In this document: positions 35,071 through 43,670 of the stretch, piece after piece
Layout: every line of letters begins with the position of its first letter
Position numbering within the stretch: position 1 is the stretch's first letter
Assembly: GCA_035384565.1 (NCBI GenBank)
Contig: DAOOIT010000005.1
Coordinates: forward strand, 1-43,792
Source: Planctomycetota bacterium
GTDB taxonomy: Bacteria; Planctomycetota; PUPC01; DSUN01
Direction: 5' to 3'
Length of the DNA stretch: 43,792 bases
Program-made: the position numbers and the translations under genes
Notes under the pieces: generated by a model
Told to the model about the DNA's origin: nothing
Databases searched by the model: none
The model's input: the letters and a program-made list of their open reading frames with translations, nothing else

Positions 35071-36381
35071 ATGCCAACTGACGTCGTGATGCCGCACATG
35101 GGCGAATCGGTGGTCGAGGGCAAGGTCCTCGCCTGGCTCAAGCGCCCGGGCGACCCCGTGGAAGCGGACGAGCCCCTGGTCGAGATCGAGACCGACAAGA
35201 TCACCGTCGAGGTCCCCTCCCCTTCCGCCGGCGTGCTGCTGGAGGCCCTCGCGCGAGAGGGCCAGATGGTCAAGGTCGGCGAGCGGGTCGCCATCGTCGG
35301 CGCAAAGGGCGAGAAGCCCGCCGAGGAGCCGGCTCCCGCCCCCAAGCCGACACCACAGGCGCGTCCGGCGCCGGCGGCCCGGCCTGCGCCGCCCCCGAAG
35401 CCTGCGGCCCCTGCGCCGCCCGAGCCGCCCAAGCCGGCACCCGAGCCGCCTGCGCTGAAGGAAGCGCCGGCCGCCGGCGCCGCCGAAACGCCGTTGGAGA
35501 CCGGCGCGCTGGGCGTCTACGCCTCCCCCGCCGTTCGCCGCTTCGCCCGGGAATCCGGGGTGGACCTTCGCACCGTCCAGGGCACGGGCCGTCTCGGCCG
35601 CATCACGCGCGAGGACGTGGAGCGCGCGCTCCAGCCCGCCCCGGCCGCCCCCGCGCCGCCCGAGGCAGCTGCCGCGAAGCCGCGGACACCCGACGTGGAC
35701 CAGGAACTCGTGCCCCTCACGCCCATGCGGCGGGCCATCGCTGAGCACATGGTGCGCAGCAAGACAGTCGCGCCCCACGTCACCACCGTGGCCGAGGCCG
35801 ACATGACCGCGGTGGCGGCCCTGAAGGACGAGTGGCGCGCCGCCTTCGGCGAGCAGGGCGTCAAGCTCACCTACACCCCCTTCGTCCTCAGCGCCGTCGC
35901 CCGCGCCCTGAGGGACCATCCTGAGCTGAACGCCGAGTGGACCGACAAGGGCATTCTGCTGAAGTACCGCATCCACCTGGGCGTGGCCGTGGCCGTGGAG
36001 AACGGCCTCGTCGTGCCGGTGATCAAGGACGCCGATCGCCTGTCGCTCGTGGAGTTGGCGCGCGCGGCGCAGACGCTCGCCGAGAAGGCGCGCGCGGGCA
36101 AGATCGCCCCGGGCGACCTCTCGGGCGGCACCTTCACGATCACGAACCCGGGCGTCTTCGGCGCCGTGCTCTCCACGCCGATCATCCATCAGCCGCAGGC
36201 GGCCATCCTCGCCACCGGCCGCATCGCCGAGGTGCCCGCGGTCATCAACAACGGCATCGCCATCCGCAAGCGGATGTTCCTCTCCCTCTCCTACGATCAC
36301 CGCATCGTGGATGGGGCGGCTGCCGCACGCTTCCTGCAACGCATCCGGGAGATTCTCGAGAAGGCCGACTTCCAGGCCTGA
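35071..36381 (+). CDS. 2-oxoacid dehydrogenase E2 (dihydrolipoyl acyltransferase)
   Basis: 436 residues. One N-terminal lipoyl domain (1-78; lipoyl lysine Lys43 in ETDKITVEV), a Pro/Ala-rich flexible linker (about 83-147), the E1/E3-binding domain (YASPAVRRFARESGVDL to ITREDVERAL, 150-187), a second Pro/Ala linker, and a C-terminal catalytic domain (about 210-436) with SYDHRIVDG (His410, Asp414) and TFTITNPG (354-361). The lipoyl motif MGESVVEGKV with EIETDKI is SucB/BkdB-like, whereas E1 is two-subunit, so the complex may take pyruvate, 2-oxoglutarate or branched-chain oxoacids. It is the last gene of the operon, and converges with the LEPR-XLL gene across a possible shared terminator. Confidence 0.94.
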   Translation: MPTDVVMPHMGESVVEGKVLAWLKRPGDPVEADEPLVEIETDKITVEVPSPSAGVLLEALAREGQMVKVGERVAIVGAKGEKPAEEPAPAPKPTPQARPAPAARPAPPPKPAAPAPPEPPKPAPEPPALKEAPAAGAAETPLETGALGVYASPAVRRFARESGVDLRTVQGTGRLGRITREDVERALQPAPAAPAPPEAAAAKPRTPDVDQELVPLTPMRRAIAEHMVRSKTVAPHVTTVAEADMTAVAALKDEWRAAFGEQGVKLTYTPFVLSAVARALRDHPELNAEWTDKGILLKYRIHLGVAVAVENGLVVPVIKDADRLSLVELARAAQTLAEKARAGKIAPGDLSGGTFTITNPGVFGAVLSTPIIHQPQAAILATGRIAEVPAVINNGIAIRKRMFLSLSYDHRIVDGAAAARFLQRIREILEKADFQA

Positions 36382-36406
36382 CGCCCCACCCGCGCCGCCC
36401 GCACGC

Positions 36407-36437
36407 GCCGCGCGGCGGGCAGGGCCGGCCGCGCGGC
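36407..36437. terminator. Candidate bidirectional terminator
   Basis: Two copies of the self-complementary GCCGCGCGGC (36407-36416 and 36428-36437), 11 bases apart, in the 68-base gap between the convergent E2 and LEPR-XLL genes. They can form a 10-base GC stem on either strand. No T-run follows, so this is position-supported only. Confidence 0.5.
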
Positions 36438-36449
36438 AGAGCCCCCGGG

Positions 36450-39400
36450 CTACGAAAGCGTGACCGTTGCGCTGGCTTTCACGCTCTCCACCAGCTCGAA
36501 GGTGTCCAGGTCGAAGTAGTTCAGGGAGACCTCCACCGTGACCACCTGGGGCAGCGCGGTGCGTCGCAGATGATGTTCGGTGTGGAAAGAGAAGCGGGTG
36601 GACGCAGGGTCGCCCTGCTCCCGATAGAAGGGGCCCGCCCCGGCCTCGCCCTTGCCTGTCCAGCCGTTCATCGTGAAGTCCCACACGACGTAGTTCTCGC
36701 CGAAGCCGAAGAGCGACAGCACGGGACCGGAAGCCGTGCCCGAGAACCTGACTGCGTAGTCCACCCAGTACTGGTCCTGGTACGTCACCTCGATGATGGG
36801 CGGGTCGAGGCTGATGGCCAGGTTGCCCTGCTCGTTGTCGCGGTTGACCAGGGCCACGTCTGCGGGGTCGAGGCCGTTGTAGACGGGGTCGGCGCTCACG
36901 GCGGGCAGGAGCACGATGGTGTACGGCTGGTCGCCATCAATGAGGCGGTCGTCCACGCCCGTCACCGTCACGGTCTGGGGCAGGTTCCAGTTCAGGGGCG
37001 TGAAAACGAGGGCTTTCTTCGGAGCCAGGCCCTCGGTGGGGTCGGAGCTTGCGAACGAGACCGTGACATTGGCGGTCGGCTGCGAGTTGAGCGCGACGGT
37101 GAACGTGGCCTTCCCGCCCGCCTCGGTGGTGACGAGCCCCGTGGTCGGGGCCACGGTGAAGCCGGCGGGCGGCGCGATGGCGTTCGCCACGTCCAGGGCC
37201 GCCTGAAGCACATCGGGGTCGCAGGGGTCTTCGATGACGGGGACGGCGATCTGCTGCCCGGGCGCGCCGGGCCTCGGCACGTTGCGCAGCGGCGCCACGT
37301 CGGGATGGAAGAGAATCTGGCGAATCTGGTCGAGGGTCAGGTCGGGGCGGCTCGCGCGGATCTGACTCACGAGATATTGCACCTGCGGGGCGGCGAAGGA
37401 CGTGCCCGGCGTCGCCGCCGGAACGGGCACATAGAGGATGCTTCCCGCGACGGTGGAGTAGTTGGAGTAGCCGGCGATGTTGCCGGAGGCATCCAGGGCG
37501 CCCACCTCGATGATCTGCCGCGCGGCCCCGGGGTGCAGGTTCAGCCCGTTGGCCAGCACGGAACTCAGGTCGGTGGAGCCGTTGCCGGCCGCGTGGATGA
37601 TCAGGGCGTCCGCCACGCCTCTGACGCCCGACTCCAGGATCGCCACAATCTGGCTGCGGTAGACCTCGGCGAGGCTCTGGTTGTAGGTCTTCCAGCCGTC
37701 GGCGGGGGCCGGCGGCGGGTTGTCTCTCGCCCATTCCTCGGGCGTGTACTCGCCGTTGCCCCACGAGAGGTTGATGGTGGCGGGCTGGCCCAGCTCGGCG
37801 GCGCGCTGGATGACGGCTGCGATGCTCGCGATGTCGCACACGGCAGTCGTTCTCGCCTCCCCGTCCACGAGAATGGACGGGATCGCCACCGTGCTGTTGG
37901 CCGCAGTGATCGCGGGGTTCGACTGGTATAGCTCGTAGCCGTTGGTGCGGTAGTAGTTCACCACATCGGCGTGCGTGGCCCCGAGCGCGGGGTTGCTGGT
38001 TTCCTTGAAGCTCCCGTCGGGGTTGGTGTCGAGACGGCCGTCGCTTGTCAGGAGAAAGTACGTGAGAGGCTTGCCGTTCTGGTCCCACGACACGGCCATC
38101 GGTTTGCCCGCGGCCTCGAGCACGATGTTTCCGGTCTCCATGCCGCTCAACCCGGGGATCACCGCGGAGTCCACGGCCGACCAGTTGGTGGGGATCGTGA
38201 GCTCCTGCGGAGCCGTCAGGAGGTTGGGCGAGGCCGAGGTCACGAGGCCTGCCAAGGCGCTGATGAACGCGGCCTCTTGGCCGGGCGTGACCTTGGCCCA
38301 GTAGAGGCCCGTGGCCGGGAGCAGGGCGAAGAGGGCGCCTCCCCGGGCCTCCACGATCTTCTCCATCCTGGCCAGCGAGGTCTTCCAGGGATTGACGGCG
38401 ATCTGGACCTCGCCGGCCTGCGCCAGGGCCTGGAGGGCGTTCCCCTGGAAGTCCTGCCAGCCGACGATCTGCGCGGCGCCGGGCGAGTCCAGGTCCCAGG
38501 CGGCATCCTTCAGGGGCCAGGCGCCGGGTTGGGGGCTCACGATCACGTGGAAATCGCCCCAGGCCTGGTCCGCCCCGCCGCTGGGCGCCCACGCGAAGGC
38601 TGGGTTGGCGGAGGCGACCGACTTCACGGCCGTGGCGCTGATGCCGAAGAACAGCCCGGAAACGTCGGCCGCGAGGGCCGCGGCCTTCACGCTCCCCACG
38701 GCCCCGTTGACGAGCACAAGGCCGTCCCGGAACGTTCCGCTCAGGCTCACCTTGCCGAGGGCAGGCTTGCCCGCGGCCACCCCCTCGCCCGAGACCGTGA
38801 CGTCGGCCGCGAAGTCGCCGGCAACGCCCAGGGTCTTGTCGCCTCTGGTTGCGATGCTGGCGATGTTCGGGGCGAAGATGTCGGCCAGCCCGATTCGTGC
38901 GGCGGAAAGGCTCGCCAGAGAACTGCCGATGTCTATGGTGGTGCCGTCGCCGATCTCGCGAGCCACGATGCTGGACCGCTGGGCGGGCACGCCGCCGGCC
39001 AACACGTCGGCGCCGTTCACGAGGTCGCGGACGGCCACCGCCCCGAGGAACCCGCCGAGGTCAATCCCCTCGCCGGCCAGGTTCACGGCCTTGGCGCTGA
39101 TGCCTCGCAGGGCTTCGGTGCCCTGCGTGCCCCGGATGGCGCCGAGGGTGCACTGGCCGTCGCCGCCCTTGACCGCAATCGTCAGCGCCGACGCCGCGTC
39201 GGTGCCGGTCAACACCACGTCGAGCCGCCCGTTGTCAGCCACCAGCTCGCCGAAGCCGGCTCCGCTGAGCGCGAAGGTCACCACCGAACCGTCGGCGTCG
39301 GTGGCCGTCAGCCGCACGCCCGTCCTGCCGGCGAATGTGCCGAACCTGTGGGCCAGCGCGATGGGGGCGCTGGTCGCGGCCACGTTGTTCGACGGGTCGT

Positions 39401-39839
39401 CGCCGGGGATAGCCTGCCCAGGATCAACGTCTGCCAGAACAAAGTAGCTGCCGGGCGGGGCATCGGCCGGAATGACCAGCGAGACGGTGTAGGCCCGCGA
39501 CATTCCAGGCCCGAGGCTCACCGCCTGCTGGGCGAGCGCCGCAACGGGGACGTCGCTGCTCCCGGGCGTCTTGTCCAGCGTCGCGTCGGCGGAGGCATAC
39601 AGGTGGATGTCCATGCGGCCGACGGCCGGCTGGTCGCCCTGATTGGTCACCAGGACGGAGAAGGCGACTCGGTCGCCGGGGACCACCTGGGCCGGCGGGG
39701 CGATGGCGCTGACGGTTGCCGTGAGGTCTGCGCTGAGGAGGACGCGGGGTTCCAGGGGTTCCAGAGACAGGGTTCTCTTGACGCACGCTGGCGCGCTGGC
39801 GGGCGCGCCTTTTTGCCGACGCGGATTGTCGAGTCCCAC
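36450..39839 (-). CDS. LEPR-XLL secreted protein with degenerate subtilase-like domain
   Basis: 1129 residues. The LEPR-XLL signature (SLEPLEPRVLLSADL, about 25-39) marks a large family of surface proteins from Planctomycetota. Then come a CARDB-like adhesion domain (about 40-150), a long beta-rich repeat region (about 150-440), an S8-like domain (about 560-870), a Calx-beta-like sandwich (FTVAPTTGLVTTEAGG through SSDPTEG to GVDDRLIDGD), and a C-terminal unrecognised domain. The S8-like part keeps INLSWGNG, AAGNGS (Asn753) and GTSFAAP (Ser814) but I see neither DTG-type Asp nor HGT-type His; the place of HGTHVAG reads NSTVAIP. It may be an inactive or binding version. GTG 39839 is chosen (GAAGGG six bases upstream); the upstream frame overlaps citrate synthase. 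Confidence 0.85.
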   Translation of the reverse strand: MGLDNPRRQKGAPASAPACVKRTLSLEPLEPRVLLSADLTATVSAIAPPAQVVPGDRVAFSVLVTNQGDQPAVGRMDIHLYASADATLDKTPGSSDVPVAALAQQAVSLGPGMSRAYTVSLVIPADAPPGSYFVLADVDPGQAIPGDDPSNNVAATSAPIALAHRFGTFAGRTGVRLTATDADGSVVTFALSGAGFGELVADNGRLDVVLTGTDAASALTIAVKGGDGQCTLGAIRGTQGTEALRGISAKAVNLAGEGIDLGGFLGAVAVRDLVNGADVLAGGVPAQRSSIVAREIGDGTTIDIGSSLASLSAARIGLADIFAPNIASIATRGDKTLGVAGDFAADVTVSGEGVAAGKPALGKVSLSGTFRDGLVLVNGAVGSVKAAALAADVSGLFFGISATAVKSVASANPAFAWAPSGGADQAWGDFHVIVSPQPGAWPLKDAAWDLDSPGAAQIVGWQDFQGNALQALAQAGEVQIAVNPWKTSLARMEKIVEARGGALFALLPATGLYWAKVTPGQEAAFISALAGLVTSASPNLLTAPQELTIPTNWSAVDSAVIPGLSGMETGNIVLEAAGKPMAVSWDQNGKPLTYFLLTSDGRLDTNPDGSFKETSNPALGATHADVVNYYRTNGYELYQSNPAITAANSTVAIPSILVDGEARTTAVCDIASIAAVIQRAAELGQPATINLSWGNGEYTPEEWARDNPPPAPADGWKTYNQSLAEVYRSQIVAILESGVRGVADALIIHAAGNGSTDLSSVLANGLNLHPGAARQIIEVGALDASGNIAGYSNYSTVAGSILYVPVPAATPGTSFAAPQVQYLVSQIRASRPDLTLDQIRQILFHPDVAPLRNVPRPGAPGQQIAVPVIEDPCDPDVLQAALDVANAIAPPAGFTVAPTTGLVTTEAGGKATFTVALNSQPTANVTVSFASSDPTEGLAPKKALVFTPLNWNLPQTVTVTGVDDRLIDGDQPYTIVLLPAVSADPVYNGLDPADVALVNRDNEQGNLAISLDPPIIEVTYQDQYWVDYAVRFSGTASGPVLSLFGFGENYVVWDFTMNGWTGKGEAGAGPFYREQGDPASTRFSFHTEHHLRRTALPQVVTVEVSLNYFDLDTFELVESVKASATVTLS

Positions 39840-39914
39840 GCTACACCCTTCGTGTCTGCGCAGAGACCGCCCCACATAGCACCCCGGCTCTCTGCTGTGC
39901 CATAGTGGAGTCGT

Positions 39915-39943
39915 ATTATCGGCTTTTCGGCGGGTGGCGTCAA
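39915..39943 (-). promoter_or_regulatory. Promoter for the LEPR-XLL gene
   Basis: On the minus strand: TTGACG (39943-39938), 17-base spacer, GATAAT (39920-39915). Start near 39908 gives a leader of about 69 bases to the GTG. It lies in a 197-base gap after citrate synthase, so the LEPR-XLL gene has its own control. Confidence 0.65.
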
Positions 39944-39992
39944 GCGCGTTATCGCGATTGGGTATAGCGTGGTCATTTGCTCTACTAGAATC

Positions 39993-40021
39993 GCCTGGGC
40001 GACGATGGCACGCGCCCAGGC
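39993..40021 (-). terminator. gltA: Hairpin after citrate synthase
   Basis: GCCTGGGCG (39993-40001) and CGCCCAGGC (40013-40021) are perfect 9-base arms with an 11-base loop, starting 16 bases beyond the citrate synthase stop. A following TTCTAG rather than a T-run makes it a weak terminator candidate. Confidence 0.45.
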
Positions 40022-40036
40022 CGCCTGGGCACAGAA

Positions 40037-41143
40037 TCAGCGCGCCTCGACACGGAGCCCGAGGGGGCCTGTGTAGTTGCTCAGGGGCCGGATGAGGCGG
40101 TTGTTGGCGTATTGCTCGAGCACGTGCGCGGTCCAGCCCACGACGCGCGAGATGGCGAAGATCGGGGTGAAGAGGTCGTTGGGAATGCCCAGCATGTGAT
40201 ACACGCTGGCCGAGTAGAAGTCCACATTGCAGTCGAGGCCCTTCTCGTTGGCCATGACCTCTTCGATGGTGGCCGAGATGTCGGCCCAGCGGGTCTGCCC
40301 GAGCTTCTCGCCGAGCGTGCGGCACCACTGGCGCAGGACGGCGGCGCGCGGGTCGCCGGTCTTGTAGACGCGGTGGCCGAAGCCCATCACCTTCTTCTTG
40401 GCGGCGAGGAGGCCCTTGATGTAGTCGGCGGCCTTGGCCGGTTCGCCGATCTGTTCGAGCATCTCCATGACGTGCTGGTTGGCGCCGCCGTGGAGCGGGC
40501 CGCGCAGCGCGCCGATGGCGCCCGTGATGGCCGAGTAGAGGTCGGAGAGGGTCGAGGCGATGACGCGGGCCGTGAAGGTGGAGGCGTTGAAGCCGTGGTC
40601 CACGTGCAGGATGAGGCAGTCGTCGAAGACCCGCTCGAAGAGGTCGCTGGGGCGCGTGCCGGTGAGCATGTAGAGGAAGTTGCCGGCGTGCGAGAGGCCC
40701 GGCTCGGGGCGCACGGGCGGCAGGCCGCGGCGAATCCTGTGGATCGAGGCCACGATGCTGGCCACCTGGGCCGTCAGTTCCTCGGCGATCTCGAGGTTCA
40801 CCCCCGCCTCGGGGCTCTCGGCCCGCGGGTCGCTGAGGCCGATGATCGAGACGCACGTGCGCAGCACCGACATCGGCGGGGCCGACGCGGGCAGTTCGGT
40901 GAGCACGTGGGCCATCTGCTCCGAGAGGGGCCGGTGGGCGGCGAGCGTGCGCTTCAGCGCGTCCAGTTCCGTCGCCGTGGGCAGCGCGCCGCGCCAGATG
41001 AGATGCGCCACCTGCTCGAACGTGCAGTTCGCCGCGAGGTCCTGGACCTCGTAGCCGCGGTAGATGAGGTGGCCCCCCTGGCCGTCCACGTGTGAGATCG
41101 CCGAATCGGCGGCGATGATCCCCTCGAGTCCTGCCTTCTCCAT
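40037..41143 (-). CDS. gltA: Citrate synthase
   Basis: 368 residues, the short citrate/2-methylcitrate synthase type. Condenses acetyl-CoA and oxaloacetate at the entry of the TCA cycle. Catalytic residues are visible: His218 in GPLHGGANQHV, His257 in VMGFGHRVYK and Asp309 in NVDFYSAS; His183 in LHVDHGFNAS contacts substrate. ATG 41143 is chosen since the preceding residues have no homology and AAAGGGGGG precedes it closely. It lies on the opposite strand, 3.6 kb beyond the TCA operon with the LEPR-XLL gene between, and has its own promoter bracketed by an inverted repeat. Methylcitrate synthase is a possible alternative, but the context supports citrate. Confidence 0.95.
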   Translation of the reverse strand: MEKAGLEGIIAADSAISHVDGQGGHLIYRGYEVQDLAANCTFEQVAHLIWRGALPTATELDALKRTLAAHRPLSEQMAHVLTELPASAPPMSVLRTCVSIIGLSDPRAESPEAGVNLEIAEELTAQVASIVASIHRIRRGLPPVRPEPGLSHAGNFLYMLTGTRPSDLFERVFDDCLILHVDHGFNASTFTARVIASTLSDLYSAITGAIGALRGPLHGGANQHVMEMLEQIGEPAKAADYIKGLLAAKKKVMGFGHRVYKTGDPRAAVLRQWCRTLGEKLGQTRWADISATIEEVMANEKGLDCNVDFYSASVYHMLGIPNDLFTPIFAISRVVGWTAHVLEQYANNRLIRPLSNYTGPLGLRVEAR

Positions 41144-41198
41144 TGTGCGCCCCCCTTTCCACAAAGGTTGGTTCGGGCACCGGCGTCCGCCGTCGCCT

Positions 41199-41269
41199 GC
41201 ACAGTTTCTACCCCTATGGTAGCCGATGGCGCGCGCGGCGGCAACGTTTTTCCGGGCGCGAAACTGTGC
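41199..41269. promoter_or_regulatory. Inverted repeat bracketing the gltA promoter (operator candidate)
   Basis: GCACAGTTTC (41199-41208) and GAAACTGTGC (41260-41269) are exact reverse complements, 51 bases apart. The promoter boxes lie between them, and the inner arm starts at about the predicted transcription start. This is the layout of paired operator half-elements or a looping site, but the regulator is unknown. Confidence 0.5.
41216..41244 (-). promoter_or_regulatory. gltA: Promoter for citrate synthase
   Basis: On the minus strand: TTGCCG (41244-41239), 17-base spacer, TACCAT (41221-41216). Start near 41209 gives a leader of about 66 bases to the ATG at 41143. Confidence 0.5.
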
Positions 41270-41499
41270 TGTTCTCGCCACTCCGGCCGCGAGCCTGTTT
41301 GCAGCGGCCGGAACCACGCGGCGTCGGCCAGGGCCTCCAGCGTAGCCGCAGGCGTCCCCGCTTGCGGTGGTTTTCGACAAGCGAGATGCCTACCGCGACG
41401 CCAGACCCCACAGGCTGATTCGCGGCCGGCGCCGTATGTTCAACTCGCGTGCACCAGAAGGCATGGGGAGGCTGGACCGGTGCTGTACCGGACGGGCAC

Positions 41500-43488
41500 C
41501 TATCTTGCCACCTTGAGCCGGGGGTTGGCGAGGTCGAAGGTGCCCTCGACGCCGCGTGGGAGACTGAAGCGCAGGGTGGTCTCGTCCTTGAACCTGGTCT
41601 TGATCTCGAACTCGATGGCGTGCTCTTGCCATTGCTCGGTCAATGGAATCTGGGCTTCCGCGGAGACGCGACGCCAGTCGTCCGCCAGCTCAAGCGTCAC
41701 AGACTGGCCGGGCGTGCCCCGCACGTGGAAGGCGAAGCGATAGCGGCCGGGGTCGAGCTTGGCGCCATTGCCGAAGGTGTAGTTGAGGCTGGAGCCTTCG
41801 CCGAAGTCACCTGTCACGCGGATGACGCGGCTGGCGCCGGGGCCGTCGGGGAGGATTTGTTTCTCCAGGCCGTCGCCCTGCGTTCTCAGGACCCAGTAGC
41901 GCCAGGGGTTGATGAGTTCGATGTGCGGATCGGGAGTCCACGGCGCCGCCGCTCTCACCGGCGGCAGGGGCGGCGCCTTCACTGCCAGCAGCCTCTCGGG
42001 CACTGTGTAACGGAGGCTGTCATCGAAGGCGGGGTCGTCGAAGGCCACCTGGTCCAAAGCAGCGTCCACCGGTGCCTCGCCGATGCCGATGAGGCCGAGC
42101 GGATGCCAGCCGCCGCGGAAGTAGTTCGCGATGGCGAACCGGGCGCTCGGCAACATGCCGCCCTGGCGATCCAGGATGGCGAGGGCGAGGAAGTATGGCC
42201 CCTGCCTGATGTCCGCCGGCAGCGTGGCGAATCCTTCGTCGCGATGCGGCGCGGCGGGGCGGCGATAGGCGAAGGCCGCACTGTCCCAGTCCTCGCCGGG
42301 CAGCCACTGGCGAATGTCCACACCGGCCAGTGGTGCCGACCAGACGGGTTTCCTCGTCGCGGGATCGAGGAGCGCGACGGCCACGGGCCAGTCGAGATAG
42401 AACGGTGCGCTGCCCGTATTCCGCACGGCCAGCCGCACGGTCAGCTTGCCGCCGGGCTGCACGGCGCGCGGGTAGCTCACCGCATCGAGCACGAAACGGT
42501 AGCCGAAGGCCTTCTGAAGCTCTGCCGCGCCCGCCAGCACCTCGCGGTCCGAGTCGTCGTAGCCGCTGATCCAGCCGAGGTAGCTCGCGTGATAGCGGCG
42601 GATCTTGTCCAGCATGTAGCGGCGGTAGGCTGGCACCTTCATCGTCTCATCGGGCGTGCGTCCGAAGGTCGCCTCTGGCTTCGCGCTCTCGCGTTGCTGC
42701 TGCCAGTTGTACTCCACCTCGCCCTCGATGGGAGCGCGTTTCCAGAGGTCGCGGTACACGTGCGTGGCCTGCCAGGGGAACTGCTCCTTGGGGCCTGCGG
42801 GCGGCTCGCGGGTGAGGGTGGCAAAGGTGTCGTAGTAGATGCCGAACCCGGCCTGCATGAACTCCGCGTCATGGTGCCGGACGAGCACGGGCTTATGCCT
42901 GAACGCCTTCTGGAACGCCTCTGCCAGCAGGCGCCGCTGCTCCGCTGTCGGCGCGGGATTGTGGTGCTCGCCAAAGCGGCCGATGAGGCCCATCTGCACG
43001 GCGAAGACACGCGGGTCCTCGTCCCAGGCCTGGCCGAGCTTCGCCACCAGCCGCCTCAGCCGCTCCTGGAACGCCGGGCTGTCGTAGTCGAAGGTCTGCA
43101 AGTCGGCGGGCCAGTGCTGCTTTCCCGGAGACCCATCCCAGTCGAGATACACGCGCGGCACGAGCTTGACATTCAGGTCCTCGAAGCGCCTGCCCCTGGC
43201 TTGAGTGATCGTGTTCGTATGGGCGATGATGCGCTCCACAGTGTCCTCCGCGCTGACTTCGATGTCATTCCACCTGATATACTGGCGCTTCAGGAGGCCG
43301 TAGCCATTCTTCTTGTAGTCGCGGAAGCCTTTGAGGGGGTTGTTGATCGCGCCCTGGAACTCGGGCGGCGCCACCGTGACCCAGCCATTGCGAATGGAGG
43401 TGCTGCCGGCCGACGGCGCGTTCGCGGCCTGGGCCGCCGCCCACACGGACCCGACGAAGGCCAGCACAAGTTCCCTGGGCACTCTCAC
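41500..43488 (-). CDS. Secreted DUF4832-like protein, putative glycosidase-type fold
   Basis: 662 residues with a signal peptide (residues 1-22; LVLAFVGSVWAAAQAA). The N-terminal half, from FQGAINNPLKGF (44-55) through QYIRWNDIE, RVYLDW and FAVQMGLIGRFGEHH, resembles DUF4874/DUF4832 proteins, which have a TIM-barrel glycoside-hydrolase-like part followed by a beta sandwich; the latter is seen as VQPGGKLTVRLAVRNTGSAPFY. The last 140 residues look like a carbohydrate-binding sandwich (SLNYTFGNGAKLDPGRYRFAFHVRG). Enzymatic activity is not established for the family. GTG 43488 is the start (GTG 43482 is possible too); GAAGGG lies about 10 bases upstream. Not obviously tied to citrate synthase 356 bases downstream. 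Confidence 0.78.
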   Translation of the reverse strand: MRVPRELVLAFVGSVWAAAQAANAPSAGSTSIRNGWVTVAPPEFQGAINNPLKGFRDYKKNGYGLLKRQYIRWNDIEVSAEDTVERIIAHTNTITQARGRRFEDLNVKLVPRVYLDWDGSPGKQHWPADLQTFDYDSPAFQERLRRLVAKLGQAWDEDPRVFAVQMGLIGRFGEHHNPAPTAEQRRLLAEAFQKAFRHKPVLVRHHDAEFMQAGFGIYYDTFATLTREPPAGPKEQFPWQATHVYRDLWKRAPIEGEVEYNWQQQRESAKPEATFGRTPDETMKVPAYRRYMLDKIRRYHASYLGWISGYDDSDREVLAGAAELQKAFGYRFVLDAVSYPRAVQPGGKLTVRLAVRNTGSAPFYLDWPVAVALLDPATRKPVWSAPLAGVDIRQWLPGEDWDSAAFAYRRPAAPHRDEGFATLPADIRQGPYFLALAILDRQGGMLPSARFAIANYFRGGWHPLGLIGIGEAPVDAALDQVAFDDPAFDDSLRYTVPERLLAVKAPPLPPVRAAAPWTPDPHIELINPWRYWVLRTQGDGLEKQILPDGPGASRVIRVTGDFGEGSSLNYTFGNGAKLDPGRYRFAFHVRGTPGQSVTLELADDWRRVSAEAQIPLTEQWQEHAIEFEIKTRFKDETTLRFSLPRGVEGTFDLANPRLKVAR

Positions 43489-43572
43489 TTGCGGAAGCCC
43501 TTCTCGGAGGCGGAGCGTCTGCCGCGGGACGTCCCGGACTTCGCTGAAATGGAGATGACGGCCCGGCGAATC

Positions 43573-43601
43573 ATCTTAGACCACCTCCCTCCTGGGCGCA
43601 A
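43573..43601 (-). promoter_or_regulatory. Promoter candidate for the DUF4832-like gene
   Basis: On the minus strand: TTGCGC (43601-43596), 17-base spacer, TAAGAT (43578-43573). The leader is about 78 bases. Four matches in the -35 box and four or five in the -10 box. Confidence 0.45.
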
Positions 43602-43670
43602 GCTCGGCTTCCGGACGACCCCGCCCCACAGCCCCGGTCGCACGCCAATCGCCCGTTCTCGGGCCTCCAC

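Larger units (their letters stand above)
41144..41499. other. Citrate synthase upstream region
   Basis: 356 gene-free bases between the DUF4832-like gene and citrate synthase, both minus strand. It holds the citrate synthase ribosome-binding site, promoter (41216-41244) and an inverted repeat bracketing that promoter (41199-41269). The remaining part, 41270-41499, shows nothing I can name. Confidence 0.6.

Noticed and set aside
39840..41180. Upstream extension of the LEPR-XLL frame to 1576 codons
   Set aside because: The extra part overlaps citrate synthase in another frame and reads as Arg/Pro/His-rich shadow sequence; a promoter and ribosome site support the GTG at 39839.
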